Below are positions 21,690 through 30,324 of a DNA stretch of 53,905 nt, in pieces. This DNA comes from a virus. The notes under the pieces are model-generated. The model was not told the DNA's origin and did no database searches. It saw only the letters and a list, made by a program, of their open reading frames with translations. The stretch is from positions 1-53,905 of the IMG/VR virus record IMGVR_UViG_3300042731_005590. One strand, 5' to 3'. Both the position numbers and the translations under genes were made by a program. Every line of letters begins with the position of its first letter. The first letter of the stretch is position 1.

Positions 21690-22490
21690 ATGAGTGAACC
21701 TATCTTTCTTGATTTATCGACCAAGGACAAGTACCGTCTTTGCCCGTTTCCTCCTCCTCACAACCCTGCTTGGAGACAATTATCTCTTGTCTTGCCACCC
21801 ATCGCTACCGCGTTCGGGTTTTTCATGTTTGGTATGTTCGCTGTCGGTTTCACAGAACTCAGGAACATGCCAGATAGTGCCAGGTTCGTCATCGTCCTGG
21901 TCGGGGCAATCGCTATCCCTGCAGGGGGAGAGCTAGGCACGGTGTCCAGTGTGATAGAAATCTTCCGCAAGCACTATCACAACCGGGGCACTACCCGTCT
22001 TGATTGGATCGGGTTGTGTGTAAGCATGGTTTCAAGTATGGTGGGCCTCGTGCTCTCGTGGGCCTACCTACTTGAAACCGACTTGGTGTGGACGGACGAG
22101 GTAAAGATATGGGGTCCGTTGGTATATGGGATGTTCTGTGTGGCCGACTTTGTGTTCTCGTTGTTGGAGATGGGCGCGTATATTGGCGAAAAAGAACGTG
22201 AGTTTGACAAATGGCGTGTCAAGAAATTCGACCCGTGGATCGAGGAACGTGAAGCACAAGCCAATAAACCCGGCATACCATACCAATCCCCATATAGTGA
22301 CCCGTACAACGAGTACGACCACGAAACGAGCACGCTTGAGCGCAGCACGCTGAGTCCGACAGATGAGGCAAAGCCCATGCCGAGACACGATGAACGATTT
22401 GATCCTGAGATAATGCAGGACAACGGGACATTCCACCCGGTCGTAGCACGTACGCTGGCACGTATCGGGGAAGGGGATAAAACAAAATAA
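21690..22490 (+). CDS. Multi-span membrane protein
   Basis: 266 aa with about four hydrophobic helices in residues 30-165, for example VLPPIATAFGFFMFGMFAVG and FVIVLVGAIAIPAGG. A charged cytoplasmic-looking C-terminal 100 residues follow. No family recognised. The position between recombination and small genes gives no clear role; host membrane takeover or exclusion are possibilities only. Confidence 0.65.
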   Translation: MSEPIFLDLSTKDKYRLCPFPPPHNPAWRQLSLVLPPIATAFGFFMFGMFAVGFTELRNMPDSARFVIVLVGAIAIPAGGELGTVSSVIEIFRKHYHNRGTTRLDWIGLCVSMVSSMVGLVLSWAYLLETDLVWTDEVKIWGPLVYGMFCVADFVFSLLEMGAYIGEKEREFDKWRVKKFDPWIEEREAQANKPGIPYQSPYSDPYNEYDHETSTLERSTLSPTDEAKPMPRHDERFDPEIMQDNGTFHPVVARTLARIGEGDKTK

Positions 22491-22514
22491 GGGCAAGATA
22501 AAGGATGGTGACAC

Positions 22515-22757
22515 ATGAGTATGAGTAAGCCAGAACCGGCAATTGTAGTGAATGTACAAAGACCAGACGTACAAATATTCATCGGGGGAAACCGGATAGA
22601 TGTAATGAAACCGGCAGAAATATTTATCGTTCCCCCGCTTGGTGATGTTCCGGTAGGGTGTAGCTCATTTGAGCTGTTCGGAAGCGGAGAGTTAGTATCG
22701 GTTAGGTTGTCGAAAGAAATCAGAAGGGAGAGCAAAAATGACAAAGACTTACAGTGA
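22515..22757 (+). CDS. 80-aa hypothetical protein
   Basis: Beta-rich looking start (AIVVNVQRPDVQIFIGG) and charged end. The ribosome site before ATG 22515 is weak (AAGGATGGTGACAC). Overlaps the next gene by 20 bp. Unknown function. Confidence 0.45.
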   Translation: MSMSKPEPAIVVNVQRPDVQIFIGGNRIDVMKPAEIFIVPPLGDVPVGCSSFELFGSGELVSVRLSKEIRRESKNDKDLQ

Positions 22758-22983
22758 TGAAATCACCGAGAATGGGATACATTGGTTTCCGACGCCGTTC
22801 GGTCCGGCGCGCGAGGTTATGCCGGGAGAAAAGAACCCGCGTGGGACCGGGATCGGCATTCCCCACCCGGACAAGAAGAAACGCAAGATGGGGTTCAGGA
22901 TCGCAATCCTGGGAGTCATACTCGCGTTTCCACTTGTCATCATGTGGGTCAACCTCAATTTGCACTTAACAAACGTGAATTGA
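22738..22983 (+). CDS. 81-aa single-span membrane protein
   Basis: ATG 22738 with GGGAGAGCAAAA upstream. A soluble N-terminal half with Pro/Gly is followed by a basic KKKRK patch and a hydrophobic helix (IAILGVILAFPLVIMWV) near the C-terminus. Unknown function. Confidence 0.6.
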   Translation: MTKTYSDEITENGIHWFPTPFGPAREVMPGEKNPRGTGIGIPHPDKKKRKMGFRIAILGVILAFPLVIMWVNLNLHLTNVN

Positions 22984-23029
22984 GGCGTAAATCGAGGACG
23001 ACTGGCACCCTACCGTTTCATTGGGAAAA

Positions 23030-23059
23030 GGGGATGGGCCAATGTCCAGACCCATCCCC
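23030..23059 (+). terminator. GC-rich stem-loop
   Basis: GGGGATGGG (23030-23038) pairs with CCCATCCCC (23051-23059) around a 12-nt loop, 20 bp before the next start codon. No U-tract. Confidence 0.55.
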
Positions 23060-23078
23060 ACCCGAAAAGAGATAAACT

Positions 23079-23369
23079 ATGGATAGAATAGAGACAATTG
23101 TTACTCTGGTCGATTACGATTGCAAGAGAAAAAAAGACATACGGTGGTTAGCATTTATTCTAACACGGCACGTGAATACCACGCAACCAAGACTTATCAA
23201 GACCGTGTTCAACAAACTGCATGAGGAGTTTTGTGAAAGGTATGGTAGAAAACCGGCCAGCATGATGACCATGGCAGAGTCCGAAAAGGGCTGGACCCGC
23301 GTTGTCGTCGCTGGACCCGTATACGAATTCGATTTAGTTGGAGAGCGGTCGGGAGACAAAAATGTCTAA
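23079..23369 (+). CDS. 96-aa hypothetical protein
   Basis: Starts 20 bp after the stem-loop, preceded by AAAGAG. Basic N-terminal half (CKRKKDIRWLAFILTRH) and mixed C-terminus. Its stop overlaps the start of the next gene. Not recognised. Confidence 0.55.
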   Translation: MDRIETIVTLVDYDCKRKKDIRWLAFILTRHVNTTQPRLIKTVFNKLHEEFCERYGRKPASMMTMAESEKGWTRVVVAGPVYEFDLVGERSGDKNV

Positions 23370-23958
23370 CAAGATTAGTCGGGATAAGTGGGTGTATACC
23401 CGCTTAACGAGCATAGAACACAACGCACTTTTAAACAGGGCGACAGAGCGCGGCCAAAGTGCGGTAGACCTTGCTGCGGACCTGATCCGAGAGGGTCTTT
23501 TGTCGACAGATGAGGACGACAATTCAATAGAGATGCGCATATTTAGGGCGCACCATGAGGCTAGAGGTAGAGAGCTGTTGAGACTGCAACTGGAAACTAT
23601 AGCATCAAACGCAGACGGTGATGAAGATAAAATGGACGAACTTGAGAAATTGTGTACCGACGCACAGTTCACCCTAGAGGAAATCATGGAGGGGGCCACA
23701 AGGCTTAGTGGACTTGGGTTGAGTTCCCTATCCAATAGCAAGGTTGACAAGGCTAAATTGTTCATCGCCAACATGCTTAGAAACGGAGCCGTACCGGCCA
23801 GAGAAGCAATGGACACGGCGATCGAAGCCGGGTTTGGTAGGAGTACCGTCAACCAAGCAAAAAGAGAACTAGAGGTACAGAGTATCAGGGAGGGAAACTC
23901 TAGACTGTGGGAGTTGCCATCAGTTAGTAGAATTGACAGAGTTGGAATGAGTGATTAA
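23362..23958 (+). CDS. DNA-binding-like protein with winged-helix C-terminus
   Basis: 198 aa from ATG 23362 (GGGAG upstream); an earlier TTG at 23338 is less likely. The N-terminus (DKWVYTRLTSIEHNALLNRA) resembles a ribbon-helix-helix start. The centre is acidic and helical. The end (AREAMDTAIEAGFGRSTVNQ, then AKRELEV and LWELP) follows the winged-helix pattern at the C-terminus of phage and plasmid primase-helicases, here without the ATPase. Probably binds phage DNA. Confidence 0.5.
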   Translation: MSNKISRDKWVYTRLTSIEHNALLNRATERGQSAVDLAADLIREGLLSTDEDDNSIEMRIFRAHHEARGRELLRLQLETIASNADGDEDKMDELEKLCTDAQFTLEEIMEGATRLSGLGLSSLSNSKVDKAKLFIANMLRNGAVPAREAMDTAIEAGFGRSTVNQAKRELEVQSIREGNSRLWELPSVSRIDRVGMSD

Positions 23959-23973
23959 AAGAGGTTATCAACT

Positions 23974-24753
23974 ATGGTTAAGCCTGTACGTAAGTCCACC
24001 ACTACAGTATTCTTTCCGTTCATCGGCCACGAAACAAACAAGGCCCAGAGATGTCTAGGCGCAGGTGCTACAGAAGACACACACGTTAAACTTGGAACGT
24101 CATGGCATAGATCGTGGGGATTGTACGTGTGGTGGAATTATAACAGATATGGGGTGCCATGTGTATGGGGAGAGTATCTAGTCGATCAAGCTATACAAAT
24201 CGGCATAGGTGGGAACAGTCCGTACGTTCTCGGGTTCAATGAACCCGACCGTGAGGACCAGGCCAACTTGACGCCTTTAGAAGCAGCACCGTTATGGCAT
24301 ACACTGACAGAAGCACACACGGAACGCTTGTTCGCTTCACCGGCCATTGTCGAAAGCGACACGTGGCTGACAGATTTTAGGACAGAGTACATAGGGATGT
24401 ATGGAGAACCACCACGGATGGACGTTATAGACATCCATTGCTATGCAGACGACCCGGTGTCCGACCTGGCGCGTGTCGATTATGCCCTTGCAAGAGCAAG
24501 TGATTGGGCAATCAACGAAGTATGGGTATCAGAGTTTCAGTATGGGCACAGGCAAGAACAAGGAGCGGCAGATAGACTGGTCGAGTTTTTTGATGGATTA
24601 GAGTCGAGATTGCCGGTGACAAAGATATTTTGGTTCTCTGTACATATCCCATCACCACTCCCACCCTGGTACCCTAGCGACTGGCTTGCACCAAACTTAA
24701 TCGACACGGATGGAGAGCTGACAGAACTAGGACAGGTGTACAGTAGTTTATGA
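23974..24753 (+). CDS. GH128-like glycoside hydrolase (Glyco_hydro_cc)
   Basis: 259 aa, no signal peptide. VLGFNEPDREDQANLTPLEA carries the acid-base Glu of the Asl1/GH128 clan, and VWVSEFQYG carries the second Glu expected at the end of a later strand. DVIDIHCYAD lies between. The fold is a TIM barrel; known GH128 enzymes cut beta-1,3-glucan. It is followed at once by a small membrane gene, so lysis is one reading and degradation of a host capsule or storage glucan is another. Both catalytic Glu are present. Confidence 0.8.
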   Translation: MVKPVRKSTTTVFFPFIGHETNKAQRCLGAGATEDTHVKLGTSWHRSWGLYVWWNYNRYGVPCVWGEYLVDQAIQIGIGGNSPYVLGFNEPDREDQANLTPLEAAPLWHTLTEAHTERLFASPAIVESDTWLTDFRTEYIGMYGEPPRMDVIDIHCYADDPVSDLARVDYALARASDWAINEVWVSEFQYGHRQEQGAADRLVEFFDGLESRLPVTKIFWFSVHIPSPLPPWYPSDWLAPNLIDTDGELTELGQVYSSL

Positions 24754-24769
24754 AAATTGGAGGATTAAA

Positions 24770-24874
24770 ATGGAAACGTTAGGTGCAATAATAGGTGTCG
24801 TGATAGCGGTTATCGGGTTCTTCCTCTTGGCCAAGAACTCAAAAAAGATACGGAGCATGCATGAAGATGAATGA
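24770..24874 (+). CDS. 34-aa membrane peptide
   Basis: ATG 24770 with TGGAGGA upstream. One hydrophobic helix (LGAIIGVVIAVIGFFLLA) and a charged tail (KNSKKIRSMHEDE). It follows the glycoside hydrolase directly and overlaps the helicase gene. It could be a pinholin-like or accessory peptide, but nothing proves it. Confidence 0.5.
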   Translation: METLGAIIGVVIAVIGFFLLAKNSKKIRSMHEDE

Positions 24875-26462
24875 CGCCAAGACCCCACAAGACTACGGTT
24901 TGGATCACGAAAAATTCAGGGAGTATCAGCAAGATAACATTGAATGGTCTATTTCGCTGCCCTCCTCCTCGGTCGGTATTATAGAAGCACCTACCGGGTC
25001 GGGGAAAACGTCTATCGCAAAAGCGTTATCGACCACAAGGTCGGTAATCGCCCTATGCCGCACGAAGAACCTGCAGGACGTAAACTACGGGCAAAAGTAC
25101 GGTGCCCAAGTTCTGTTTGGACGCGGCAATTATGAGTGCATCCACCCAGACGTGGATGAGGCAATGTGTGATGAATGCATGTACATAGATACGTCTATGC
25201 ACAAATGCGAGTGGTCCAGTAGGTGCCTATACTTGTTGGCCAAGGATGCGGCGCAAAAGTCGCCGTTCTCGGCACTAAACTATCACTATTTCATGATCTC
25301 GCGCTGGCCCAGGGAGATTGGCGCTGGCGCTATCATTTTAGATGAGGCACACCAGTTGTCAGACATCGTCTTGGACTTTGTAGGATGCACGATCACACAG
25401 AAAGACGTGGTAGATTGGGACTTGCCACCTATCCCAGAGATCAAGTCACAAATAGGTGTTATCATAAAAACGGGTCCACCACCAAACAAGGTTGCCCTGG
25501 CATGGCTAAACAGCGCGGTCATTGCAGCCAGGTTGGCGTATAAACGCGAGAAAAGTGCAAGAAACAAGAAGCGCATGAAGAAGTGTCAAAGTCTCGGCAT
25601 TAAACTATCCGCCACATTTGATGCTCTCAGGGAAAGGCCGGATGATTGGTACATAAAGTCTGGTGCCCATGCAAGAAAGGTCATGGGAAAGACCGTGCCG
25701 GGATTTATCTGTAAGCCACTAACGGCACGCCATCATTTTAGTAACTTCTTCCTGAACGAGCACACGACAATCTCAATGAGTGCCACGATCGGGAACCGGG
25801 AGGCGTTCACGGAAGAGCTTGGGATAGACGACTACGACATGAGGGTCGTCCCAAACAGGTTCAACCCGGAAGAACGCAAGGTCCACGTGCTAGATGTACC
25901 AAGAATGGGGTACAAGTCGACACTGTTGGACTATGACAAGCAAGCACAGGCTATAGCCGATGCGATCCTGGACTGTCCCGGTGAGTGGTCGGGTCTTGTA
26001 CACGTAACTAGGAAACGTGAAGCGCAGTTATTGGCAAAGAGACTAGCAGACAAAGGGCTTGGCGATCGTATGTGGATCATGCCCGGATGGGATGGGACAT
26101 ATACACCCACGGATGAGCAAGTCAGCGCGTGGGACAGGAGACGAAGAGAGGTACCAAATAGTATCTGTGTCACGTGGGCGTTGTGGGAAGGCTACGATGG
26201 AACGGAGGAGAAAATCAACATCGTGGCGAAGGTCCCGTTCCCGTTTCTTGGGAGTGAATACGAAAGGGAACGATTGTCGTATTCTAACAAGTGGTACCTG
26301 CAGAGGGCCGCTTACCAATTAGAACAAGGGTGTGGGAGAACGAGAAGAGGGTTTGAGGAAGACTACGGGGATGAGAACGGGTTTGTTGCAATAGCAGACG
26401 CCAACGTAACGAGGGTTGAAAAGTACCTCTCAAAAAGCGCGCAAGAAGCACTTGTGAAATAA
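24861..26462 (+). CDS. DinG/XPD-like superfamily 2 helicase
   Basis: 533 aa. Walker A APTGSGKTS near residue 46, motif II IILDEAHQL near 165, late motif ALWEGYDGTEEKINIV and motif VI QLEQGCGRTRRG. Between motifs I and II four or more cysteines (NYECIHPD, MCDECMY, HKCEW, RCLYLL) could hold the iron-sulfur cluster typical of XPD/DinG. Members unwind DNA 5'-3' and remove R-loops or G-quadruplexes. All helicase motifs look intact. Start chosen at 24861 (CGGAG upstream); ATG 24867 is an alternative. Confidence 0.85.
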   Translation: MKMNDAKTPQDYGLDHEKFREYQQDNIEWSISLPSSSVGIIEAPTGSGKTSIAKALSTTRSVIALCRTKNLQDVNYGQKYGAQVLFGRGNYECIHPDVDEAMCDECMYIDTSMHKCEWSSRCLYLLAKDAAQKSPFSALNYHYFMISRWPREIGAGAIILDEAHQLSDIVLDFVGCTITQKDVVDWDLPPIPEIKSQIGVIIKTGPPPNKVALAWLNSAVIAARLAYKREKSARNKKRMKKCQSLGIKLSATFDALRERPDDWYIKSGAHARKVMGKTVPGFICKPLTARHHFSNFFLNEHTTISMSATIGNREAFTEELGIDDYDMRVVPNRFNPEERKVHVLDVPRMGYKSTLLDYDKQAQAIADAILDCPGEWSGLVHVTRKREAQLLAKRLADKGLGDRMWIMPGWDGTYTPTDEQVSAWDRRRREVPNSICVTWALWEGYDGTEEKINIVAKVPFPFLGSEYERERLSYSNKWYLQRAAYQLEQGCGRTRRGFEEDYGDENGFVAIADANVTRVEKYLSKSAQEALVK

Positions 26463-26472
26463 AGAGAAGGAG

Positions 26473-27396
26473 ATGAAAATGAGCAAGCAAAAACAATATT
26501 CCTACGGTTTCAAGATACTAGACCCGACAGGGTGTACGTATTATATAAAAGCATTCCAATACAACCTGCCTGGGAGAGACGAAAAATGGGCGCTAACAGA
26601 ACATCCAGCCCCGAGAACGACATCAGACATTTTATGTTGTGGCGCGGGTCGTCTCCACGTCCACAATAGCTTGAGCTTCGCGTGTGCGCCCGAACGAGGA
26701 TGGCCGTGGTTTGCCCGGTATAACCCTGGTGATGTCATCGGAAAGGAAGGAAAAGCGAGAGGGAAAACGAGCGTGTCTAGATTAGAACTGAGGCGTATTG
26801 ATCCACGTGTGTTAGCACGTGCGCTCCGCCCCCCGTTTAATTGGGGGCGAGAGGGCAATCTACACGGAATAAATCTAAATCACAAGGCTGATCTACACGG
26901 GGCTGATCTACGTAGAGCTAATCTACGCGAGGTTGATCTACGTGATGTTGACCTGCGTTGGGCTAATCTATACAGGGCTGATCTAAACGAGGCTGATCTA
27001 CGCGGGGCCGACCTACGTGAGGCTGATCTAAACGAGGCTGATCTACGCGGGGCTAATCTATGCGGGGCTAATCTACGCGGGGCTTATTTGCATGGGGTTG
27101 ACCTATGCGGAGCTTATTTGCATGGGGTTAGCCTACGTAATGCTGATCTACATGATGCTTGGCTACGTAATGCTGATCTACGTAGGGCTGATCTATGCGG
27201 GGCTAATCTACGCGAGGCTTGTTTGCATTGGGTCAACCTACGTGAGGCTGATCTACACGGGGCTGACCTACGTGATGCTTATTTAAACCATGCCGACCTA
27301 CGCGGGGCTGATCTACAGGGGGCTGATCTACAGGGGGCTGATCTACAGGGAACCTGCTTACAGGATACTAACTTGACTGGCACCAAGACATGCTAA
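26473..27396 (+). CDS. Pentapeptide-repeat protein 1
   Basis: 307 aa. Residues about 130-303 are roughly 34 pentapeptides of A(D/N)LxX type, forming a right-handed quadrilateral beta helix. Residues 1-115 are a separate globular domain with Cys and His, resembling the small leader domain found before such repeats in other phages. Proteins with this helix can mimic DNA and bind gyrase, but the role here is open. The repeats use codons such as GCT GAT CTA CGC, unlike the next gene. Confidence 0.85.
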   Translation: MKMSKQKQYSYGFKILDPTGCTYYIKAFQYNLPGRDEKWALTEHPAPRTTSDILCCGAGRLHVHNSLSFACAPERGWPWFARYNPGDVIGKEGKARGKTSVSRLELRRIDPRVLARALRPPFNWGREGNLHGINLNHKADLHGADLRRANLREVDLRDVDLRWANLYRADLNEADLRGADLREADLNEADLRGANLCGANLRGAYLHGVDLCGAYLHGVSLRNADLHDAWLRNADLRRADLCGANLREACLHWVNLREADLHGADLRDAYLNHADLRGADLQGADLQGADLQGTCLQDTNLTGTKTC

Positions 27397-27441
27397 GACA
27401 CGCACGGCCATAAAAAGAAAACTAAACAAGGAGTTGAAAAA

Positions 27442-28362
27442 ATGGACTGGAAAAAGACAAAGGAAGTATTGGAAAAACTTCATGGAATAACGTCATTACC
27501 AGATGAGTCAGATGGGTGGGAACATGGGATTGATCTCACGGAGACCGATTTCAGAGGAGCCTACCTCGCAGGAATTTACCTCAAAGGAGCCGATCTCAGA
27601 GGGGCCGATTTCATAAGAGCCGATCTCACAGGAGCCTACCTCAGAGGAGCCGATCTCAGAGAAGCCGATCTAACAGGGGCCGATCTCAGGGGGGTCGATC
27701 TCACAAGGGCCAATCTCGCAAAAACCAATCTCACAGGAGCCGATCTAAGAGGAGCCTACCTCACAAGGGCTGATCTCACAGGAGCCGATCTCAGAAGAGC
27801 CTACCTCGGAGGAGTCGATCTCAGAGAAGCCGATCTAACAGGGGCCGATCTCAGGGGGGTCGATCTCACAGGAGCCGATCTCGCAAAAACCAATCTCGCA
27901 GAAACCAACCTCAAAGGAGTCGATCTCACAGGGGCCAATCTAACAGGAGCCGATCTCAAGGGGGTCGATCTAAGAGAAGCCGATCTCGGAGGAGCCAGTC
28001 TCGCAGGAGCTATCCTCAAAGGAGCCAACCTCAGATGGGCTTACCTCGGAGGGGTCGATCTCAGAGAAGCCGATCTCATGGGGGCTACTATAGAATGGAA
28101 CAGTCATGATGTCATCGCTGAACTATTGCGCCGCCGCGCCAACGATGATATAGAAAAGCGCAAGGTTGCCGGACTGATTCTGGTGAGTCGAGACTGGTGT
28201 TGGGGAGACTTCTTGAAATTAGATGACCCGTTGCAGGAGTGGGCCATCAATACGTTGGCTGAATATGTCACAGACGGTGACAATGCTTATGCCATCTTGA
28301 AGAGGTTTTCAAACTTGAAGAGGCTTTGGATGAAGAAGAACCGGACAAATGAGGACAAATAA
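27442..28362 (+). CDS. Pentapeptide-repeat protein 2
   Basis: 306 aa. A 30-residue start, then about 36 pentapeptides (residues about 31-215), then a 90-residue helical domain rich in Arg and Lys (VIAELLRRRAND; LKRFSNLKRLWMKKNR). Repeats are built from GCC GAT CTC ACA GGA units, a different codon set from the upstream gene, so the two arrays expanded independently. SD AAGGAG. The helical C-terminus could bind a partner; target unknown. Confidence 0.85.
   Translation: MDWKKTKEVLEKLHGITSLPDESDGWEHGIDLTETDFRGAYLAGIYLKGADLRGADFIRADLTGAYLRGADLREADLTGADLRGVDLTRANLAKTNLTGADLRGAYLTRADLTGADLRRAYLGGVDLREADLTGADLRGVDLTGADLAKTNLAETNLKGVDLTGANLTGADLKGVDLREADLGGASLAGAILKGANLRWAYLGGVDLREADLMGATIEWNSHDVIAELLRRRANDDIEKRKVAGLILVSRDWCWGDFLKLDDPLQEWAINTLAEYVTDGDNAYAILKRFSNLKRLWMKKNRTNEDK
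27651..27870 (+). repeat. 55-bp exact duplication within the second pentapeptide gene
   Basis: 27651-27705 and 27816-27870 are identical over 55 bp. The offset is 165 bp, exactly 11 units of 15 bp, so the array grew by in-register recombination that keeps the reading frame. Confidence 0.85.
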
Positions 28363-28364
28363 AA

Positions 28365-28838
28365 ATGAACGATAAAAGCAATAACAAACGCCCGATCCTA
28401 GTCGGGCCGCCGTGGGCATGCCCTGAATGCCACGCAAGAGCTACGCGATTGGTCAATTATTTCAGTGCCCTTTCAAAGACCGTGTCTGGGACACTGTTGG
28501 AACAGCACGGTGAGTTCGTCTACTATCTATACGGGCTACCAGACGAGTGCAAGAAAAGAGGACACACCGCACGCATGGTCAAAGTAGGGAACGCAATTAC
28601 CCCGGTTAGGATCACACTGACAGAAGAAAACTACGACCAGGAAGCTTTGTACGACGAGATAGAAGAAGCAATCAAATTCCTTGTAAAAGAAACCGGGTAC
28701 AGTCTCGATGATGACGTACTGGCACTATTGTACAGGGTGGCATGCCACGACGTGAATGTGATCGAAGCGCACCAGAAAATATTGGATATACTTTCCGGCG
28801 ACATGGTGATAGGAAAAGAGGACGAACATGAAAGATAG
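28365..28838 (+). CDS. Hypothetical protein with CxxC motif
   Basis: 157 aa. WACPECHARATRL near residue 18 holds a CxxC and His; further Cys at about 63 (DECKKRGH) could complete a zinc site. The rest is helical and acidic. Starts two bases after the pentapeptide gene's stop. Unknown function. Confidence 0.6.
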   Translation: MNDKSNNKRPILVGPPWACPECHARATRLVNYFSALSKTVSGTLLEQHGEFVYYLYGLPDECKKRGHTARMVKVGNAITPVRITLTEENYDQEALYDEIEEAIKFLVKETGYSLDDDVLALLYRVACHDVNVIEAHQKILDILSGDMVIGKEDEHER

Positions 28839-29001
28839 ACCCATTATAACCCGTGTCAGGACATTCAACGTGGAAAAGTTTCACGCAGCGCGTAACCGTA
28901 TGTTTAAACGCGTACTCTTCATCGTGTTCGCTATGTTCATCACAATCGAAGTCGGGTACCACATGGCGGACCTGTTAGGAATATTGGAGGGGTTGAAATG
29001 A
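28828..29001 (+). CDS. 57-aa single-span membrane protein
   Basis: ATG 28828 lies in the end of the previous gene (AAAGAGGACGAAC upstream). Basic N-terminal 28 residues, then a hydrophobic helix (VLFIVFAMFITIEVGYHMA), then a short end that overlaps the next start (AAATGA). Too short for many gene finders but well framed. Unknown function. Confidence 0.6.
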   Translation: MKDRPIITRVRTFNVEKFHAARNRMFKRVLFIVFAMFITIEVGYHMADLLGILEGLK

Positions 29002-29306
29002 ACGACTCCCCAACAAGATCAATGTCCATGGCCATGGACCTTCAAGCTTTATCAAAGATCATTCAGCGCAAAGCTGAAGAGTATAAAGCCATGGCGAGTA
29101 GCCCGAACCTACCACCAGGGTTACAAGTGTATGCCATGGGTGCGTCAGACGCGTTCGGATTGGTGGCGTTTTACGTGAGAGAAGCACTCTCACCGACCGT
29201 CACCACGAGCCCAAAGCTGAGACAAAATGCGTTGTGTGCTATGTTTAGAGCACATATTGAAATGCTTGATGTCCTGGCTAATGGTAATGGGGATGATAAA
29301 GAGTAA
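28998..29306 (+). CDS. 102-aa helical hypothetical protein
   Basis: GGAGG upstream, ATGA overlap with the preceding membrane gene. Mostly alpha helical (SKIIQRKAEEYKAMA; LRQNALCAMFRAHIEML) with an acidic end. No family recognised. Confidence 0.6.
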   Translation: MNDSPTRSMSMAMDLQALSKIIQRKAEEYKAMASSPNLPPGLQVYAMGASDAFGLVAFYVREALSPTVTTSPKLRQNALCAMFRAHIEMLDVLANGNGDDKE

Positions 29307-29313
29307 TTGAACG

Positions 29314-29685
29314 ATGATGAACAAGATTATGGAAGCATTCAAAGAGGCTTTCGCCAAATTCAAGAATGAAGTTGGCGCTGATGCTTGGCTCGGTTGGTTT
29401 AACATCTTTACTGAGGGTTGGAGAGCAGCGAAGGCAGATTCGCGCTGGCAACATTACGAATGGATGCGCCACGGCCAACCGCACATTTGGGTAAATGGCC
29501 CTGATGGCCTGGGTTATCATTGCCCTATTTGTGGCATATCCAAGTGTGATGACTATGGTGGATTTAGGACTTGTGAATCGTGGATACTTGAACTCGCCAA
29601 CAGAATACGGGGGCAATCTCCAAAAAATGCTTACCTGGAAGGTGAGGCAAGATTGTGGATCGAGTATCTAAAGAAGCGCAGTTAG
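29314..29685 (+). CDS. 123-aa hypothetical protein with Cys cluster
   Basis: Helical start (KIMEAFKEAFAKFKNE), then Trp-rich segment, then YHCPICGISKCDD and a later Cys (RTCESW), enough for one zinc site. The C-terminus is helical and basic. Function unknown. Confidence 0.6.
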   Translation: MMNKIMEAFKEAFAKFKNEVGADAWLGWFNIFTEGWRAAKADSRWQHYEWMRHGQPHIWVNGPDGLGYHCPICGISKCDDYGGFRTCESWILELANRIRGQSPKNAYLEGEARLWIEYLKKRS

Positions 29686-29741
29686 AGGGGCGCTGGTTTT
29701 GAGTGCTGACTTTGAGCGTGCTCTGGTAAGGGGAAAATAAA

Positions 29742-30254
29742 ATGACAGAATCAGAGTATACAGAAGAGCTACACAAGGACTTGAACTTGGAAAAGCTAAA
29801 CTATTGGAACTATTGGTATGAGACAACAAAGCACAAGGCGTGGGTAATGTGGTATATCCTCAAGGCATGTATGGCGTTAGTTAAGAGAGGAGTTAAACAT
29901 GACTTGTCAAAGTATAAAAGCATTGAGGCAAACGGGTTCATCAAGACATTGCCAAGATTGAAACAATTGACTTATGGATCGGATGAGTACAAAGCATGTC
30001 TGGATGAGTTACAACCAGTTCTCGATCACCACTATTCCAATAATAGGCACCATCCAGAATATTTTGACGGAACTCTTCACAGGATGCATGCCATTGATAT
30101 AATTGAATTACTGTGTGATTGGAGGGCGGCAGTTAAGCGGCATGCTGATGGCGACATGGCAGTATCACTTGGGATCAATACAAAACGCTTTGAGATGACA
30201 GAGCTTGAGGAGGAAAGAATATTCAGGGTATCAAGTGAAATCGGGCTATTATAG
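29742..30254 (+). CDS. DUF5662-family protein
   Basis: 170 aa. Conserved pattern: HKAWVMWYILKAC, then GVKHDLSKYKSIEANGF, DHHYSNNRHHPEYF and IDIIELLCDWRAAVKRH. The order of His and Asp residues (H, HD, HH, D) resembles an HD-like metal fold and is shared by a phage and bacterial family of unknown role often present beside nucleotide or tail genes. Possible phosphohydrolase; not shown. Confidence 0.75.
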   Translation: MTESEYTEELHKDLNLEKLNYWNYWYETTKHKAWVMWYILKACMALVKRGVKHDLSKYKSIEANGFIKTLPRLKQLTYGSDEYKACLDELQPVLDHHYSNNRHHPEYFDGTLHRMHAIDIIELLCDWRAAVKRHADGDMAVSLGINTKRFEMTELEEERIFRVSSEIGLL

Positions 30255-30264
30255 GAGGGGTTTA

Positions 30265-30324
30265 ATGAAAATTGAAATTCTCAGACGGCGGCAGCACAGA
30301 TGCAGAAAGGAGCGAGGGAGATGA
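30265..30324 (+). CDS. 19-aa basic peptide, very short ORF
   Basis: A strong SD (AGGAGGGG) precedes ATG 30265. The peptide is nearly all Arg/Lys after residue 6 (RRRQHRCRKERGR) and ends in ATGA overlapping another 14-aa frame (30321-30365). Either may be a real leader peptide; both sit in a stretch duplicated at about 30545-30590. Confidence 0.3.
   Translation: MKIEILRRRQHRCRKERGR

Noticed and set aside
27801-28028. Minus-strand Pro/Arg/Ser frame in the second pentapeptide gene
   Set aside because: It is the mirror of the coding repeat and has no independent support.
26880-28090. Short tandem repeats as a CRISPR array
   Set aside because: Units are 15 bp without spacers and encode pentapeptides in frame.
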